From Closterium sp. NIES-65 (Eukaryota > Streptophyta > Zygnematophyceae > Desmidiales > Closteriaceae), in contig CANXME010002072.1 in assembly GCA_948144175.1 (NCBI GenBank), positions 62,001 to 126,000 on the forward strand: a stretch of DNA of 64,000 nt, given 5' to 3'. Both the position numbers and the translations under genes were made by a program. Every line of letters starts with the position of its first letter. Positions within the stretch are counted from its first letter, which is position 1. Below are positions 33,600-45,150 of this stretch, piece after piece. The notes below the pieces were generated by a model. The model was not told the origin of the DNA and did no database searches. It saw only the letters and a list, made by a program, of their open reading frames with translations.

Positions 33600-34060
33600 C
33601 GCCGCCGCCTTACCTGACGGCCGCCGCCTCACCTGACGGCCCGCCGCCTCGCCCTCTGGCCCGCCACCTCACCAGACGGCCCTGCCGCCTCACCTGACGG
33701 CCCACCGTCTCACCTGCTGGCCCGCCACCTTACCTGACGGCCCCGCCGCCTCACCTGACGGCCCGCCGCCACCTTACCTGACGGCCCCGCCGCCTCACCT
33801 GACGGCCCGCCGCCTCACCTACTGGCCCGCCACCTGACCTGACGGCCCCGCCGCCTCACCTGACGGCCCGCCGCCTGACCTGCTGGCCCGCCACCTCACT
33901 GACGGCCCGCCGCCTCCCCCGCTGGCCCGCCACCTGATCTGACGGCCCCGCCGCCTCACCTGACGGCTCGCCGCCTCACCTGCTGGCCCGCCACCTGACC
34001 TGACGGCCCCGCCGCCTCACCTACCGGCTCGCCACCTCACCTGCTGGCCCGCTGCACCCT
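33600..34060 (+). repeat. GC-rich minisatellite in copia D leader
   Basis: Units such as CCGCCTCACCTGACGGCCCG and CTGGCCCGCCACC alternate about 15-20 times. It is followed at 34060-34190 by three ~60-bp repeats (CACCCTGACGGCCCC...) and at 34180-34380 by CCGAGCCGCC-type repeats. Like copia A, this element has a repetitive leader upstream of Gag, but with a different unit. Confidence 0.8.
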
Positions 34061-34446
34061 GACGGCCCCACCGTCCCCTGTCCCGGCCCCGCCGCTGCAC
34101 CCTGACGGCCCCGCCGTCCCCTGTCCCGGCCCCGCCGCTGCACCCTGACGGCCCCGCCGTCCCTTGTCCCGGCCCCGCCACTACGCTGCAGCCGAGCCGC
34201 CCAGCAGCAGCCGGACCGCCCAGCAGCAGCCGAGCCGCTCAGCAGCGGCCGAGCCGCCCAGCAGCAGCCGTGCCGCCCAGCAGCAGCCGAGCCGCCCAGC
34301 AGCAGCCGAGCCGCCCGGTACCCGAGCCGCCCGAGCCGCCTGAGCCGCCCGAGCCGCCCGAGCCGCCCGAGCCGCCCCACCAGCCCGAGCCGCCTGCTGC
34401 TGTCCTACCCGACTCTCCTAGCCCGGTGAGACTTTCAGCTGCTGCC

Positions 34447-35525
34447 ATGGCCACCCCCAATGTTCTTACTTTTGACGCTGAGGGGAGGGCCATTGACTTT
34501 GCCGTCTGGATTGAAGACCTGCAGCTGTACTTACTGTGTGATGCGATAGATGAGGTCTCTCTCTTTGACTTTGTCTCTGGCGCTGTCCCTGCCCCGCCTG
34601 CTGATGCTGACTCTGCTGCTCGCTCCAAGTGGGCGACCCGCGATGCTGCTGCACGTCTTGCTGTGCGTCGCCACCTCCCTTCCTCTGAGCGTGCCCACTT
34701 TAGTCAGTGCAAGACCGCTCATGCCTTGTACGACGCTGTAGTTGCACGCTACTCCTCCCCTTCCTCCGCTACCCTTAGCCGCCTCATGCTACCGTTTCTC
34801 TTCCCTGACCTCGCTTCCTTTCCCACTGTTGCTGACCTAGTTACCCACCTCCGCGCTAGTGACAACCGCTACCGTGCTGCCCTTCCTGCTGAGTTCCGCG
34901 CTGCGAACCCTCCTCCCATGTACATCACTCTCTACTTTCTCGTCACCCGTCTCCCTGAGTCCCTTCGTGTCGTTAGGGACCAGTTTCTCTCTGTCTGTCC
35001 CACCACTCTCACTGTCGACCTCCTTGAGGAGTCCCTGCTAGCGGCTGAGAAGAGTATTGTCGCTGTAGGGGCCTCTCGGGGTGACCCTCGCACCCCCATC
35101 TTTGAGGGGTGTGGTCCTTCCCCCCTGCTGCCCTCTGTCGCCTCTGCCGCTGCGGCCGACCTCGCTGGTTTTGAGTCGGTCGGCGCGGCGTCTGCCCCCA
35201 GCGGCAGACGACGCTCTGGCAAGGGCAAGGGGGGCAAGGGGGCGGGTGGAGCTAGAGGGGGCGGTGGAGGAGGCGGTGGGGGTGGAGGGGGGAGTGGGGG
35301 TGGCGGTGGGGGTGGTGGCGGGAGTGGAGGTACTAGTGGCGGCGGTGGAGGCGGAGGTGGCGGCAGAGGTGGTAGCGGAGGAGGCGGTGGGAGCGGTGGG
35401 AGCGACGGTCCTGGTGGGGGAGGTGGCGGTGGAGACCGGGGTGGCGGTGGAGGCGGGGGTGGCGGTGGAGGCGGGGGTCGGAGTGGCTCGTCCCAGCGGA
35501 GCAGCTCTGGGGGTGGTCAGCGCCA

Positions 35526-35567
<42 letters not shown>

Positions 35568-38500
35568 GCAGCAGCAGCAGCGCTCTCGCACCGTCCCCGG
35601 CCCTCAGCAGCTCCGTGAGTGGTACTTGCAGCGTCAGCGCGGTGGTGCGCTTGGTCCCTGCCCCTACGTTCTTCGCACCGGTGACCGTGCGGGGGAGAGG
35701 TGTGGAGGCGCCCACACAGCCCGTCGCTGCTTTGGCCGCCTGACCGACGCCTGGCGTCAGCAGTTTCCGGAGGCCGCTGAGATCCCCCGCTGGGGAGAGC
35801 TGTCTAGGGCTGGAGTAGCTATTTATGATCTTGACTTTGATGCTTTTCTCTCTGCTATGTATGCTGTGACTGGTAGTGATGAGGATGACTGTTACCGCTG
35901 TTTCCCGCCCGACCCGGGCATTGGTACTGCCGCGTCAGGTACTAGTGAGGCTGCAGCTCTAGGTGCCAGTGCGTCTGTGCTCTCAGGTGCTGGTAAGTCC
36001 GCCCTCTCAGGTACTGTGTCGGCTTCGGCATCTCACACCTTCACCCTTGACTCTGGAGCGTCTCGCTCCTTCTTTAGGGACCGCACCACTCTCACGCCGC
36101 TGAGTCGGCCGGTTGCGGTGTCCCTGGCTGACCCCTCTGGGGGACCTGTCCTGTCTCGCTTCTCCACTGTCCTCCCGTGTCCAGCGGCCCCCTCTGGCAC
36201 CCTGACTCGTCTCTACCTCCCCTCGTTCTCGACGAACTTGGTGAGTGGTGCTGACCTCCAGGATGCAGGTGTCCACCAGTTCACCCCTGCTCGTCAGCGG
36301 GTGACCCACTGTACGGAGGCGGATACAGGTCGTCACCTGGCTACGTTTACACGTCGGCCAGGGTCGAGCCTGTACACACTGACCACTGCTTCTCCTCCAG
36401 GTGCTGCGTCTGGTAGAGTCCCTTTGTCTGGTCAGGTGTTTGCTGCAGCGTCCAGGTCTGGTCCTGAGTCTGCCCCCTGTTCGTGTCGTCGTCTGTCTCA
36501 CGAGACCCTCCTCTGGCACCACCGCCTTGGCCACCCCTCTCTGCTTCGGCTCAGAGGCATGGCCTCGCGGGTCCTTGTGTCTGGTCTTCCCCGGTCCCTC
36601 CCTCCCCTTCCTCCGGGCCCTGGCCCTGCCTGTGTCCCTTGTGTCGAGGGGCGCCAGCGTGCTGCCCCTCACTCCTCCCAGTTTCCTCCGACAGAGGCCC
36701 CGTTGCAGACGCTTCACATGGACGTGTGGGGCCCAGCCCGCGTCCGTGGACAGGGTCAGGAGCGCTACTTCCTGCTGGTGGTTGACGACTACTCGCGTTA
36801 CACCACAGTCTTCCCCTTGCGCAGCAAGGGTGAGGTCACTGAGGTGTTGATCGACTGGATCCGCGCAGCTCGTCTTCAGCTTCGGAGGAGCTTTGGCTCT
36901 GACTTCCCTGTTTTGCGTCTGCACTCGGACAGAGGCGGAGAGTTCTCCTCTGGCCTCCTGAGTGCCTACTGTCGTGTGCGAGGCATCCGTCAGACCTTCA
37001 CGCTTCCGGACTCACCACAGCAGAATGGGATTGCTGAGCGCCGCATTGGCATGGTCATGGACGTCGCTCGTACGTCCATGATGCATGCAGCTGCTCCCCA
37101 TTTTCTGTGGCCGTTTGCGGTCAGGTACGCTGCGCACCAGATCAACCTCCACCCCAGGGTCTCTCGACCAGAGACCTCCCCAGCCCTGCTGTGGACGGGG
37201 AAGGTTGGCGATGCGTCGGCGTTCCGGGTCTGGGGATCTCGGGCGTTTGTTCGCGACCTGTCTGCGGACAAGCTGTCCCCTCGTGCTTCTCCCTGCGTCT
37301 TCCTGGGGTTCCCCCCCGACGCCCCTGGGTGGCAGTTTTACCACCCCACCTCTCGACGTGTTCTGTCCTCCCAGGACGTCACGTTCGACGAGTCGGTACC
37401 CTACTACCGCCTCTTCCCCTACCGCACTCCGTCCCTCCCCCCGCCCCCGCTCTTCTTGGTACCAGGTCCCCCCCCGGTAGTCCCCCTCCCCCCTCAGGGT
37501 CCTGCCCCTTCAGGTGTGTCCCAGGTAGACGCGGTCGAGCCTGTCGAGGTCACTGGTGACTCAGGTGCTGCTGCGGGAGCTGAGCCTGAGGGTGCGGAGT
37601 CTGGGGGTGCTGAGCCTGGGGGTATTGTGCCTGGGGGTGCTGAGCCTGGAGGTGTCGAGCCTGGGGGTGCTGTGCCTGGGGGTGCTGAGCCTGGGGGTGC
37701 TGAGCCTGGGGGTGCTGAGCCTGGGGTGCTGAGCCTGGGGGTGCTGAGCCTGGGGGTGCTGTGTCTGGGGGTGCTGAGCCTGGGGGTGCTGAGCCTGGGG
37801 GTGCTGTGCCTGGGGGTGCTTCGTCTCGCCGAGAGCCACTCCCCCCACAGGAGCTGCGTGAGTGGTTTGCCAGGCGCTGGAGGCGTGCTGCTGGTGCTGG
37901 TGGTTCTTCGGCTGCAGAGGGTACTGCTGCCACGCGTCCTGGCGGTGCTCGTCCTGTGGGTGCTGGAGCTGCTGGGTCTGAGAGTTCTCCTAGAGCTGGT
38001 CCTGCTGAGGGTGTTGGCGCTGAGCCTGCGGTTGGCGGTCCGACTGACAGTGTTCCTGGTGCTGCTGCTGGAGGTTCTGGAGCTTCTGGTGGTTCTGCTG
38101 GAGGTGCTGCTGGAGTGGGTGCTCCGGACGGGGCTGCTGCTGCTGTTCCTGCTGTTTCTGGTGTTGCCGCGCGGCCCCGACCGTACTTCGTTCCGCTCCT
38201 GCAGCAGGTTCTTGGTCTTGCACCTCCTCCTGCTCCCTTAGAGGGTCCGCAGCCTGTTCGGTCACAGCCACAGCTACAGCCTGCCTCCCCTTTGCCTGCT
38301 CCTTCTCCCTACGCTGGTCCGACTGGAGGTCTTACTGAGCGTCGTGAGCCTGCGTCTCGTCCTGCGTCGCCTGTTCGTACTGAGCGCGCTAGTGGTCGTG
38401 GTTCGCGTCAGCGTCCTCCTCCTGTCCCTGGCACGCACCGGATGTCACTGCGTCCGTCCACTGCTCCTCTGCGTGCCCCTTTGCCTTCTCCTCCTGCTTC

Positions 38501-40427
38501 CTCTCTTCCTGCTCTTGCCGACCCTGAGTCGGACTCTCTTCGCGCTGCCAGTCCTACTGTCACGCGTCTCCTTGCTACTGCTGTCACTGACCCTTCCTTC
38601 GAGTCGTCTGCTGCGTCTGCCCTTGTCACTGAGCTTGTCGACTTTGCTGCGCGCTGTTGTCTAGACTACGCTGCTCGTCTTGTCACTGAGTCTGAGTCCG
38701 CCTGTCCTCCGTCCGTCGGGGGTGAGTGTGCCCTTGGCACGGACGTCCTTGAGGACAGGCAGGAGGAGTTCCAGTGTCTAGCCGCTGCTTCACCTCGTCT
38801 TGCGTCTGTACTGCTAGCCCCTGAGGGAGACCCGGATGCACCAGACATCCCGACTCCACGCTCTTACGCGGAGGCGATAGAGGGTCCCTACTCCTCTCAG
38901 TGGCAGGCAGCTATGGATGCAGAGATGGCTTCCTGGAAGTCCACAGGCACCTACGTTGACGCTGTTCCCCCTCCTGGGGCGAACATCGTCAGTGGCATGT
39001 GGATTTTCAGGGTGAAGCGGCCGCCGGGTTCTCCGCCTGTCTTCAAGGCGCGTTACGTGGCTCGTGGCTTCAGTCAGCGGCAGGGGGTTGACTACTTTCA
39101 GACCTTCTCCCCCACCCCGAAGATGACCACTCTTCGGGTTCTGCTGCACGTTGCTGCTCACCGTGACTACGAGCTGCACTCTCTTGACTTCAGCACTGCT
39201 TTCTTGCAGGGCAGCCTGCACGAGGAGATCTGGCTGCGTCGCCCACCTGGCTTCACTGGGTCTTTCCCTCCTTGTACCCAGTGGAGTCTCCGGCGTCCAG
39301 TCTACGGTCTCCGCCAGGCGCCACGTGAGTGGCACGACACACTGAGGACTACGCTCGCGGCACTTGGGTTTGCTCCTTCTACTGCCGACCCGTCGCTGTT
39401 TCTTCGCACCGACACCTCTCTGCCGCCGTTCTACATCCTCGTGTACATCGACGACTTGGTCTTTGCCACAGGTGACACTGCTGGACTCGCCTACGTGAAG
39501 TCCGAGCTGCAGAAGAGACACACGTGCATAGACCTGGGTGAACTGCGCAGCTACCTTGGCTTGCAGATCACCCGGGACAGAGCACGCCGCACCATTACCC
39601 TGACTCAGTCACACATGGTGCAGCAGGTCCTTCAGCGCTTCGGCTTCACGTACTCCTCGCCTCAGGCCACTCCTCTGCCTACTCGCCACTCGCTCTCTGC
39701 TCTGCCTTCGGATGAGTCCGTAGAGTCGAGTGGCCCGTTTGCAGAGCTTGTTGGCTGCCTCATGTACCTGATGACCTGCACACGACCTGACCTCGCATAC
39801 CCTCTTAGCATTCTCGCACGCTTTGTTGCTCCTGGGAGACACCGACCAGAGCACATGGCTGCAGCGAAGAGGGTGTTGCGCTACTTGTGCAGTACGTCGG
39901 GCATGGGGCTAGTGCTTGGAGGGCGCAGTCCAGTGGTCCTCACTGGGCACGCAGACGCTTCTTGGGCTGACGACCAGGCTACGCAGCGGTCGTCACAGGG
40001 TTACACCTTCAGCCTAGGTTCCGGCTCTGTCTCGTGGCGGGCTACCCGCTCGTCTTCTGTTCTTGGCTCCAGTTGTGAGGCTGAGATCTACGCTGGGGCT
40101 ATGGCTGCACAGGAGTTACGCTGGCTCACCTACCTGCTGACCGACCTTGGAGAGCAGCCTCGTTCTCCTCCAGTCCTGTACGTAGACAACAAGGCCATGC
40201 TGGCCTTGTGTCGAGAGCAGCGACTGGAGCACAGAATGAAGCACATTGCTCTCCGCTACTTTCTTGCTCGTGAGCTACAGCAGCGTGGACAGCTACGACT
40301 TGCGTACGTGGCCTCTGAGGCCAACACTGCTGATGTGTTCACCAAGGCACTTGCGTCTTGTGATCATCAGCGTTGTTGCACGCAGTTGGGTCTTGTGGCT
40401 GTCTTGCCTCACTTGCTCTCCTCTTGA
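34447..40427 (+). CDS. Copia D gag-pol coding region (fossil, young)
   Basis: A MATPNVLTFDAEGRA start at 34447 matches the copia A Gag start. In order: Gag domain to about 35200; a glycine-rich then glutamine-rich tract (about 35220-35600); Cys/His cluster CPY...CGGAH...C about 35660-35730; protease FTLDSGASRSFF near 36045; integrase zinc region about 36505-36660; integrase core about 36710-37110; linker with GAEPGGAEPGG repeats; reverse transcriptase about 38940-39560 with YIDD; RNase H about 40070-40400 ending in EANTADVFTKAL. About one break in the linker region. Confidence 0.92.
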
Positions 40428-40639
40428 CCTTGCTTGTACCTTCGCCTATATATACTCTTGCTCTTGCTTGCTTGATTCTTGTATATCTCTATATATGATC
40501 TTGCATGTAAACTGGCCTTCTTGCCTTTGAACTTGTGCTCGGAATGCGTGGTGACTTTTTGATCCACCCTGAGCTTTGCTTTGCTTTGCTTGACTGGTCT
40601 TGTGACCCCTTGTTCTCCCCCACTTTGCCTATGGGGGTG

Positions 40640-40772
40640 TGTCAGAACATATAGCTTACTTGTTTCTGTAGGCTATAGTGGGGTATCCCATAGGGGGTAC
40701 AACCCAATTAGGGTTTCCTATTTGTACCCACTTCATTTCATAGTCATTCACTCTCGTTCATTCAGTTTCACA
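40640..40772 (+). repeat. 3' LTR of copia D
   Basis: 133 bp, preceded by the purine tract and followed by the CACCT target copy. Confidence 0.95.
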
Positions 40773-41116
40773 CACCTGTCACCGCGAAGGTGTTGCTATC
40801 CGACGATTGGCATATACATGACGCGTTCCACATCAGCCTTCTTCGGAAGTTCGTGCCTACCACGACCGACATCGCACGTCAGCAAGCGGCCCCGACAGCT
40901 CGCCCCGTCCCGGAGCCAACCCTTGACCCTTCCAAGATTCTCGCTCATCGGGTCCGCCTTGACGCCGCTGGACGCCACGTGGATTTCTTAATTCGCTGGA
41001 CTGACCGCAACAGTGAGGATGACACGTGGGTGCCATCCGCTTCACTAGACGCCTCGACGCTTGTTGGTGATTATCTGGCGCGACGGCGTGTTTCGGCTCT
41101 TGACTACCTTTTTTAA
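40773..41116 (+). CDS. Gypsy C chromodomain segment beyond copia D (fossil)
   Basis: The end of the gypsy polyprotein resumes after the nested element. It contains WHIHDAFHISLLRKF, then a chromodomain-like fold (ILAHRV-x5-GRHVDFLIRW, DDTWVPSASL, LVGDYLARR). In chromoviruses this domain steers integration to modified histones. Confidence 0.85.
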
Positions 41117-41128
41117 GGGGGGGGGTGG

Positions 41129-41405
41129 TGTAAGGAATTTTCCCGAATTCCTTATTGGGGTTGACTGCTTCGCGTACAACCCGATTTTCGGAGTTCGCAC
41201 GTTCGGCCGATTTCAACGCTGCCGAGGCTCCTCACGTCGCCTTCGGTTTTCCCATCGCCAAACCTGCACCCAACCTCGCTTGTCCGAGGTTTCCTCCTAG
41301 CTAGAGTAGTCCTACATTAGTCTGTGCATTCATTGTATTCGCAGTTGGTTCAGTCACAGCTTCGTTATTCGTTTACCTGCGCACTCTCGTTTACAACTCA
41401 TAACA
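41129..41405 (+). repeat. 3' LTR of gypsy C
   Basis: 277 bp, preceded by a purine tract (AAGGGGGGGGG) and followed by the AGCCT target copy. Confidence 0.95.
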
Positions 41406-41510
41406 AGCCTGGACAAGCACCCAATTGCCTGGTTTGGCGACAGACAGGACAAGTCGTGCACAAAGCCAGTACAGGAATGCAACTCACTAAAAAAGAGTGT
41501 ACAAGTCTAC

Positions 41511-42584
41511 TTAAAATGTACATGGAGCCTTCAGCATATAAGGAACCACTCTGTTACCACTAGCCTTAATTACTTTGGCTTTCCTTCTAGGCATCGATAG
41601 AAAGTGTGATCCCCCACCCCCCTGCAAAAGGCTTTCAAATGTAATGTCCAAACCACTCTCCTTCTCAATGCTATGCTCCATTTCCTTATGCCACACCCAT
41701 GCAAACAACTCATCACACCCATCGTCCAGTAACCTCCCACCCTCAAATTCCCCCTCCACTTCCTCGCCCTCGTCCCCTTCCTTCCCTGCCCACTCATCCT
41801 CCTCAACCCAATCCCCATATAACAAATTCACACCATCTCTCTCCATCCTAACCCCACCACTCAACCCTCTCCCACCCTCCGCTCTCCCCCTCCCTCTGCC
41901 ACCACCACCTCCCAAACCCGCCAAACCGCCTCCCATCCCATGCCTACCATCAGCAAAGGAGCCTCCCTGGCCAGGCATGGGCCCTCCTCTCCCCATCGCC
42001 CCACCCCCAGGACCAAACCCTATAGGAGGAGGCCGGAGAAAAGGCCCCGCTCCAACCCCACCCCCTCCCATCCCAGCAGCACCGGGAAAACCAGGCCCAC
42101 CCGCAGGCCCACCGCCAGGCCCATACGGGAGGAAGTCAGGGGGGACATTTCCCCCAAGGCCTCCCCCCAGTGCGCCCATTGGCCCCCCCATGGTGCCCAT
42201 GGGGGGCATGCCGGGCCCCATGCGGTGAAACTGGTCGGCATAGGGCGGCGGCAGCATGGATGGGTCGATGGGCCCTCCCCCATATCGCTGCAGCTCTGCT
42301 CATGGGGGGGAGGCGCAGGTTGGGGAGAGAGATGCAGACATAGGAGAGAGATAGGGACAAATATCTGAAACAGGTCCAAGTGAAGAGGTGGGAGGGAGAG
42401 TAGAATGGGGAAGTGGATGGTGGAGGGTGGGGGTTGGTGTAGCAAGAAGGGGTTTATGAATGACGTAAAGAGGACAGGGTAGGTCAACAAAGGACCTTAG
42501 TCAACACTGCAAAACATGGAACCAGGCACCACCCGTGCCACTGTACTCGTGACTCTTTTGGTATACTTGAGAAAGAAGCAGCAA

Positions 42585-42621
<37 letters not shown>

Positions 42622-44290
42622 CATACCGTGAACCCCGTGGGCGAAGTGGCACTTGTCACCAAAGGGGCAGTTGCCCGTCATCTCCCACCGGTGGCACATG
42701 CGCGTGCGCCAGTTGGGTGGCTTCCCCGTCACCCCCATGCCCACATTCCCTCCTCCCCCTCCCCCCTCCCCCTCCCCCTCCCCCACCCGCTCCCCCTCCC
42801 CCACCAGCACTGTCAGCAGCAGCAGCTGATGCAGAAGGAGCGTCCGCCCCTGCAGGCCCGGTTCCTCCCCCTGCTCCTTCCCCAGGCACCCCTCCCTTGG
42901 CAGTGCCACCAACCCCACCGGCACCTTCGCCAGCAGCACCAGGCGTTGCCTTGCTGGCGGGCTCTTGTGCCTCTGACGTTTGTGCTGCCTGCTGCTGCTG
43001 CTGGTGGTGGTGGTGATTGAGAGGGCAGTGGGAGGTGCAGAAAGAGCAGATCAGTCCAAAGCATCAACCCTATGCCTGGAAATCTGTATCTGCTAAACAG
43101 AAACAAAGAAAAAGAAGGGTTTCACAGCTCACCTCTGGCGGTCGGCCATCCCGTCTCACTCCATCCGCACTCCCTTCAGCACCACCACCCCCGCCTCCTC
43201 CCCCTCCTCCGTCACCTCCCCGTGCCGGCCCCCTGCCATCCCCCGCGCCTTTGCGTGCCGCCATGTCATCCCCGCCCCAGCTGGGCACGGGCCTTCTCAG
43301 CTCCTCCTGCGTGTGGGCGAAGTTGCAGTTGGTCACGTACGGGCACACGCCATTGCGGAACTTCACGCACATCTTCGTGCGATAAAAGATCCCTCCTCGT
43401 ACAGGCCCGTTCGCTGGCCCAGAGTGCGGCGCTCGTGGTGGTATACCACCCGGTTCTGGCCCTCCTCCGCCCATCCCAGCGCCTCCACCGCCCCCTCCGG
43501 AACCTGGTCCTGCGCCTCCCCCTGCACCGGCCCCAATTCCACCCCCACCTCCCCCTCCGCCTCCCGCTCCCCCTCCGCCCATGCCGCCAGGCATTCCCCC
43601 TCTTCCTCCCCCTCCGCCTGCCCATCCGCCAGGCCCGTCCATTCCCCCTGGGCCAGGACCGAATCCCATGTTCATCCCCATTCCGCCCGCTCCGCCCATT
43701 CCCATCCCCATGCCTCCGCCCATGTTCCCGCCCATGCCCATGTTCCCCATGCCTGACATTCCCCCCATGCCCCCCATTCCCCACCCCCCTCCGCCTCCCC
43801 CTCCCCGCGCGCCCCCATCCATGCCAAAACCCATACCTGAGCCCATACCTCCAGGGCCCATACCGTGCCCAGACCCTCCCATACCTCCAGGCCCGGCCAT
43901 GCCTCCCATACCAGGTCCAGATCCCGCCTGCGCGCTACCTTCCGCGGATCCCTCCCCTTTTCCCCACTTCCGCGACGAATCTCCGCCTCCTCCTCCTCCG
44001 CCGTACCCTTGCGGGTACATCGGATCAAACCCATAACCTGAAACCCCCACCCCCCCCGTTCCTCCCATACTCCCCATTCCGCCCATGGTTCCCATGCCCA
44101 TCATCCCCATACCCCCCGTTCCCTCCGGTCCCATCCCAGCGCCAGGTCCGCCCATATCTCTGCCTGGGCCTAGCCCGCTGTCTCCGCCGCCGCCCCCGCC
44201 GTAAGGGCCGTCACGGGGCCGATTCGGTCCGCCGGGCCAGGAACCACCGCCTTCAGGCGCGGAAGAAGGTCCCTTTCCGCTACCGTCCAT
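41511..44290 (-). CDS. CCCH zinc-finger protein (plant C3H12/28/39-like)
   Basis: Exon 1, 43133-44290, starts MDGSGKGPSS; it is very Gly/Met-rich (GGMGGMGM-type) and carries a first finger CVKFRNGVCPYVTNCNFAH followed by TQEELRRPVPSW. A middle exon ending at 42627 carries the finger CHRWEMTGNCPFGDKCHFAH after GKPPNWRTR. The last exon, 41511-42295, starts ELQRYGGG and ends in an acidic region plus KVIKASGNRVV. These flanks match plant C3H proteins of the AtC3H12/28/39 group, presumed RNA- or DNA-binding. That family normally has a further finger between the two; I do not find it. The 5' boundary of the middle exon (between 42990 and 42830) is unresolved, because the A/G-rich linker and the finger lie in different frames. 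Gypsy C ends about 105 bp beyond the stop codon. Confidence 0.75.
42581..42620. repeat. (CAG)n microsatellite in CCCH intron
   Basis: About 12 CAG/AGC triplets just inside the intron, beside the GTATGT donor at 42621-42626. Confidence 0.8.
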
Positions 44291-44803
44291 GTCGCGAGAT
44301 GCAGGCACGTGTATGAAATGCGATCGCACGACGCAGCACAATTCGCGTTAACACGGACCAGACAATGAATTTGCTAACTAGGATCGGTGAGCAAGCGGAC
44401 TTGCTTCTTCGACAAGGAAAAATGGCGGCGTTGTGGCAATAGTGAAATAGACATGCAAAGAATTTATCGCTGCATACCCAGGTGTACACTTAGCTTCAGA
44501 ATAGACGCAAGCATTCAACAGGAAGGCTGGCTTACTGCATAATGATGGTGAGTCGAGGCCTGAGGAGATGATGCCGGGCAAGGGCGCGTAACTTTTTCGA
44601 TTTGTTCTGGTCTGGATGACACGTTTCCGGACGGTTTTGTGGTTACCTAAGTCGTTTTATGTCGTCAGGAATTAAACAGCGTCGTGAGCGTCGTAACGCT
44701 TCCGTCCAAGGTTGTCTGCGTCGCCCTGGAACTGTATGACCTCGTAGGCATCTTAAGCTTTCGGACGTACGTTGTACATCGTCCGGATTTTGTTGAAACC
44801 CTG
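44291..44803. other. CCCH gene 5' flank
   Basis: About 510 bp, no supported gene; it should hold the CCCH 5' UTR and promoter. Confidence 0.4.
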
Positions 44804-45145
44804 TGTAAGGAAAATCCCTTTTCCTTACTTCGCATCCCTGCTCAACACGTACATCACTGTAGCACCTCAGTCAGCACCGTTACCACTCGCGATCATCGCA
44901 TCGACAATCATCCCGCCATTTTTCGCACATCGCATCCCGACCTCACGGCTCGGCTGGTAACCCGCGCTCCGGGCCTACGCTTCGACACTTTCCCAACCTC
45001 AGTCCCAGGCTCGTCGCGCGACTACCACAGACCATTACCGTTACCACTGTAGTTTCGCTATATATTCTTCGCTCACGCCCTCGCTCATTGTATTCTTGCT
45101 TCGATAGTGCAATTCTCTTTCGTTCACTCAATTGCACTCGTAACA
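44804..45145 (+). repeat. Solo LTR of a gypsy-like element
   Basis: 342 bp beginning TGTAAGGAAAATCCC and ending ACTCGTAACA, flanked by a perfect 5-bp target duplication CCCTG (44799-44803 and 45146-45150). Its start and end resemble the gypsy C LTR, but the body differs, so it is a related family. A solo LTR arises when the two LTRs of an element recombine. Confidence 0.8.
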
Positions 45146-45150
45146 CCCTG

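Larger units (their letters stand above)
33151..40772 (+). mobile_element. Ty1/copia LTR retrotransposon D, nested in gypsy C
   Basis: A 7.6-kb plus-strand element inserted in the integrase C-terminal region of gypsy C. Its 133-bp LTRs (TGTCAGAAC...TTTCACA) look identical, so insertion is very recent. Perfect 5-bp target duplication CACCT (33146-33150 and 40773-40777). A TGGTAT-type primer site follows the 5' LTR; the CTATGGGGGTG purine tract precedes the 3' LTR. All copia domains are present. It looks almost whole, with about one break. Confidence 0.95.
28485..41405 (+). mobile_element. Ty3/gypsy chromovirus C, interrupted by copia D
   Basis: A plus-strand element bounded by 277-bp LTRs (TGTAAGG...ATAACA) that differ at about 7 positions, with a perfect 5-bp target duplication AGCCT (28480-28484 and 41406-41410). 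A TGGTATCAGAGC primer site lies 2 nt after the 5' LTR and a poly-G purine tract directly before the 3' LTR. Without the nested copia element it is about 5.3 kb. Gag with a zinc knuckle, protease, reverse transcriptase, RNase H, integrase and a C-terminal chromodomain identify a chromovirus. It is broken by the insertion and has about one or two further breaks. Confidence 0.95.

Noticed and set aside
34021-38271. Several minus-strand frames in copia D (His/Gln- and Thr/Ala-rich)
   Set aside because: Reverse complement of Gag and linker repeats; the domains read on plus.
41575-44316. Long plus-strand proline-rich frames opposite the CCCH gene
   Set aside because: Antisense of Gly/Met-rich coding sequence; both zinc fingers read on the minus strand with good splice sites.
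44684-45052. 122-codon plus-strand frame as a small gene
   Set aside because: It overlaps the boundary of the solo LTR and has no recognisable domain.
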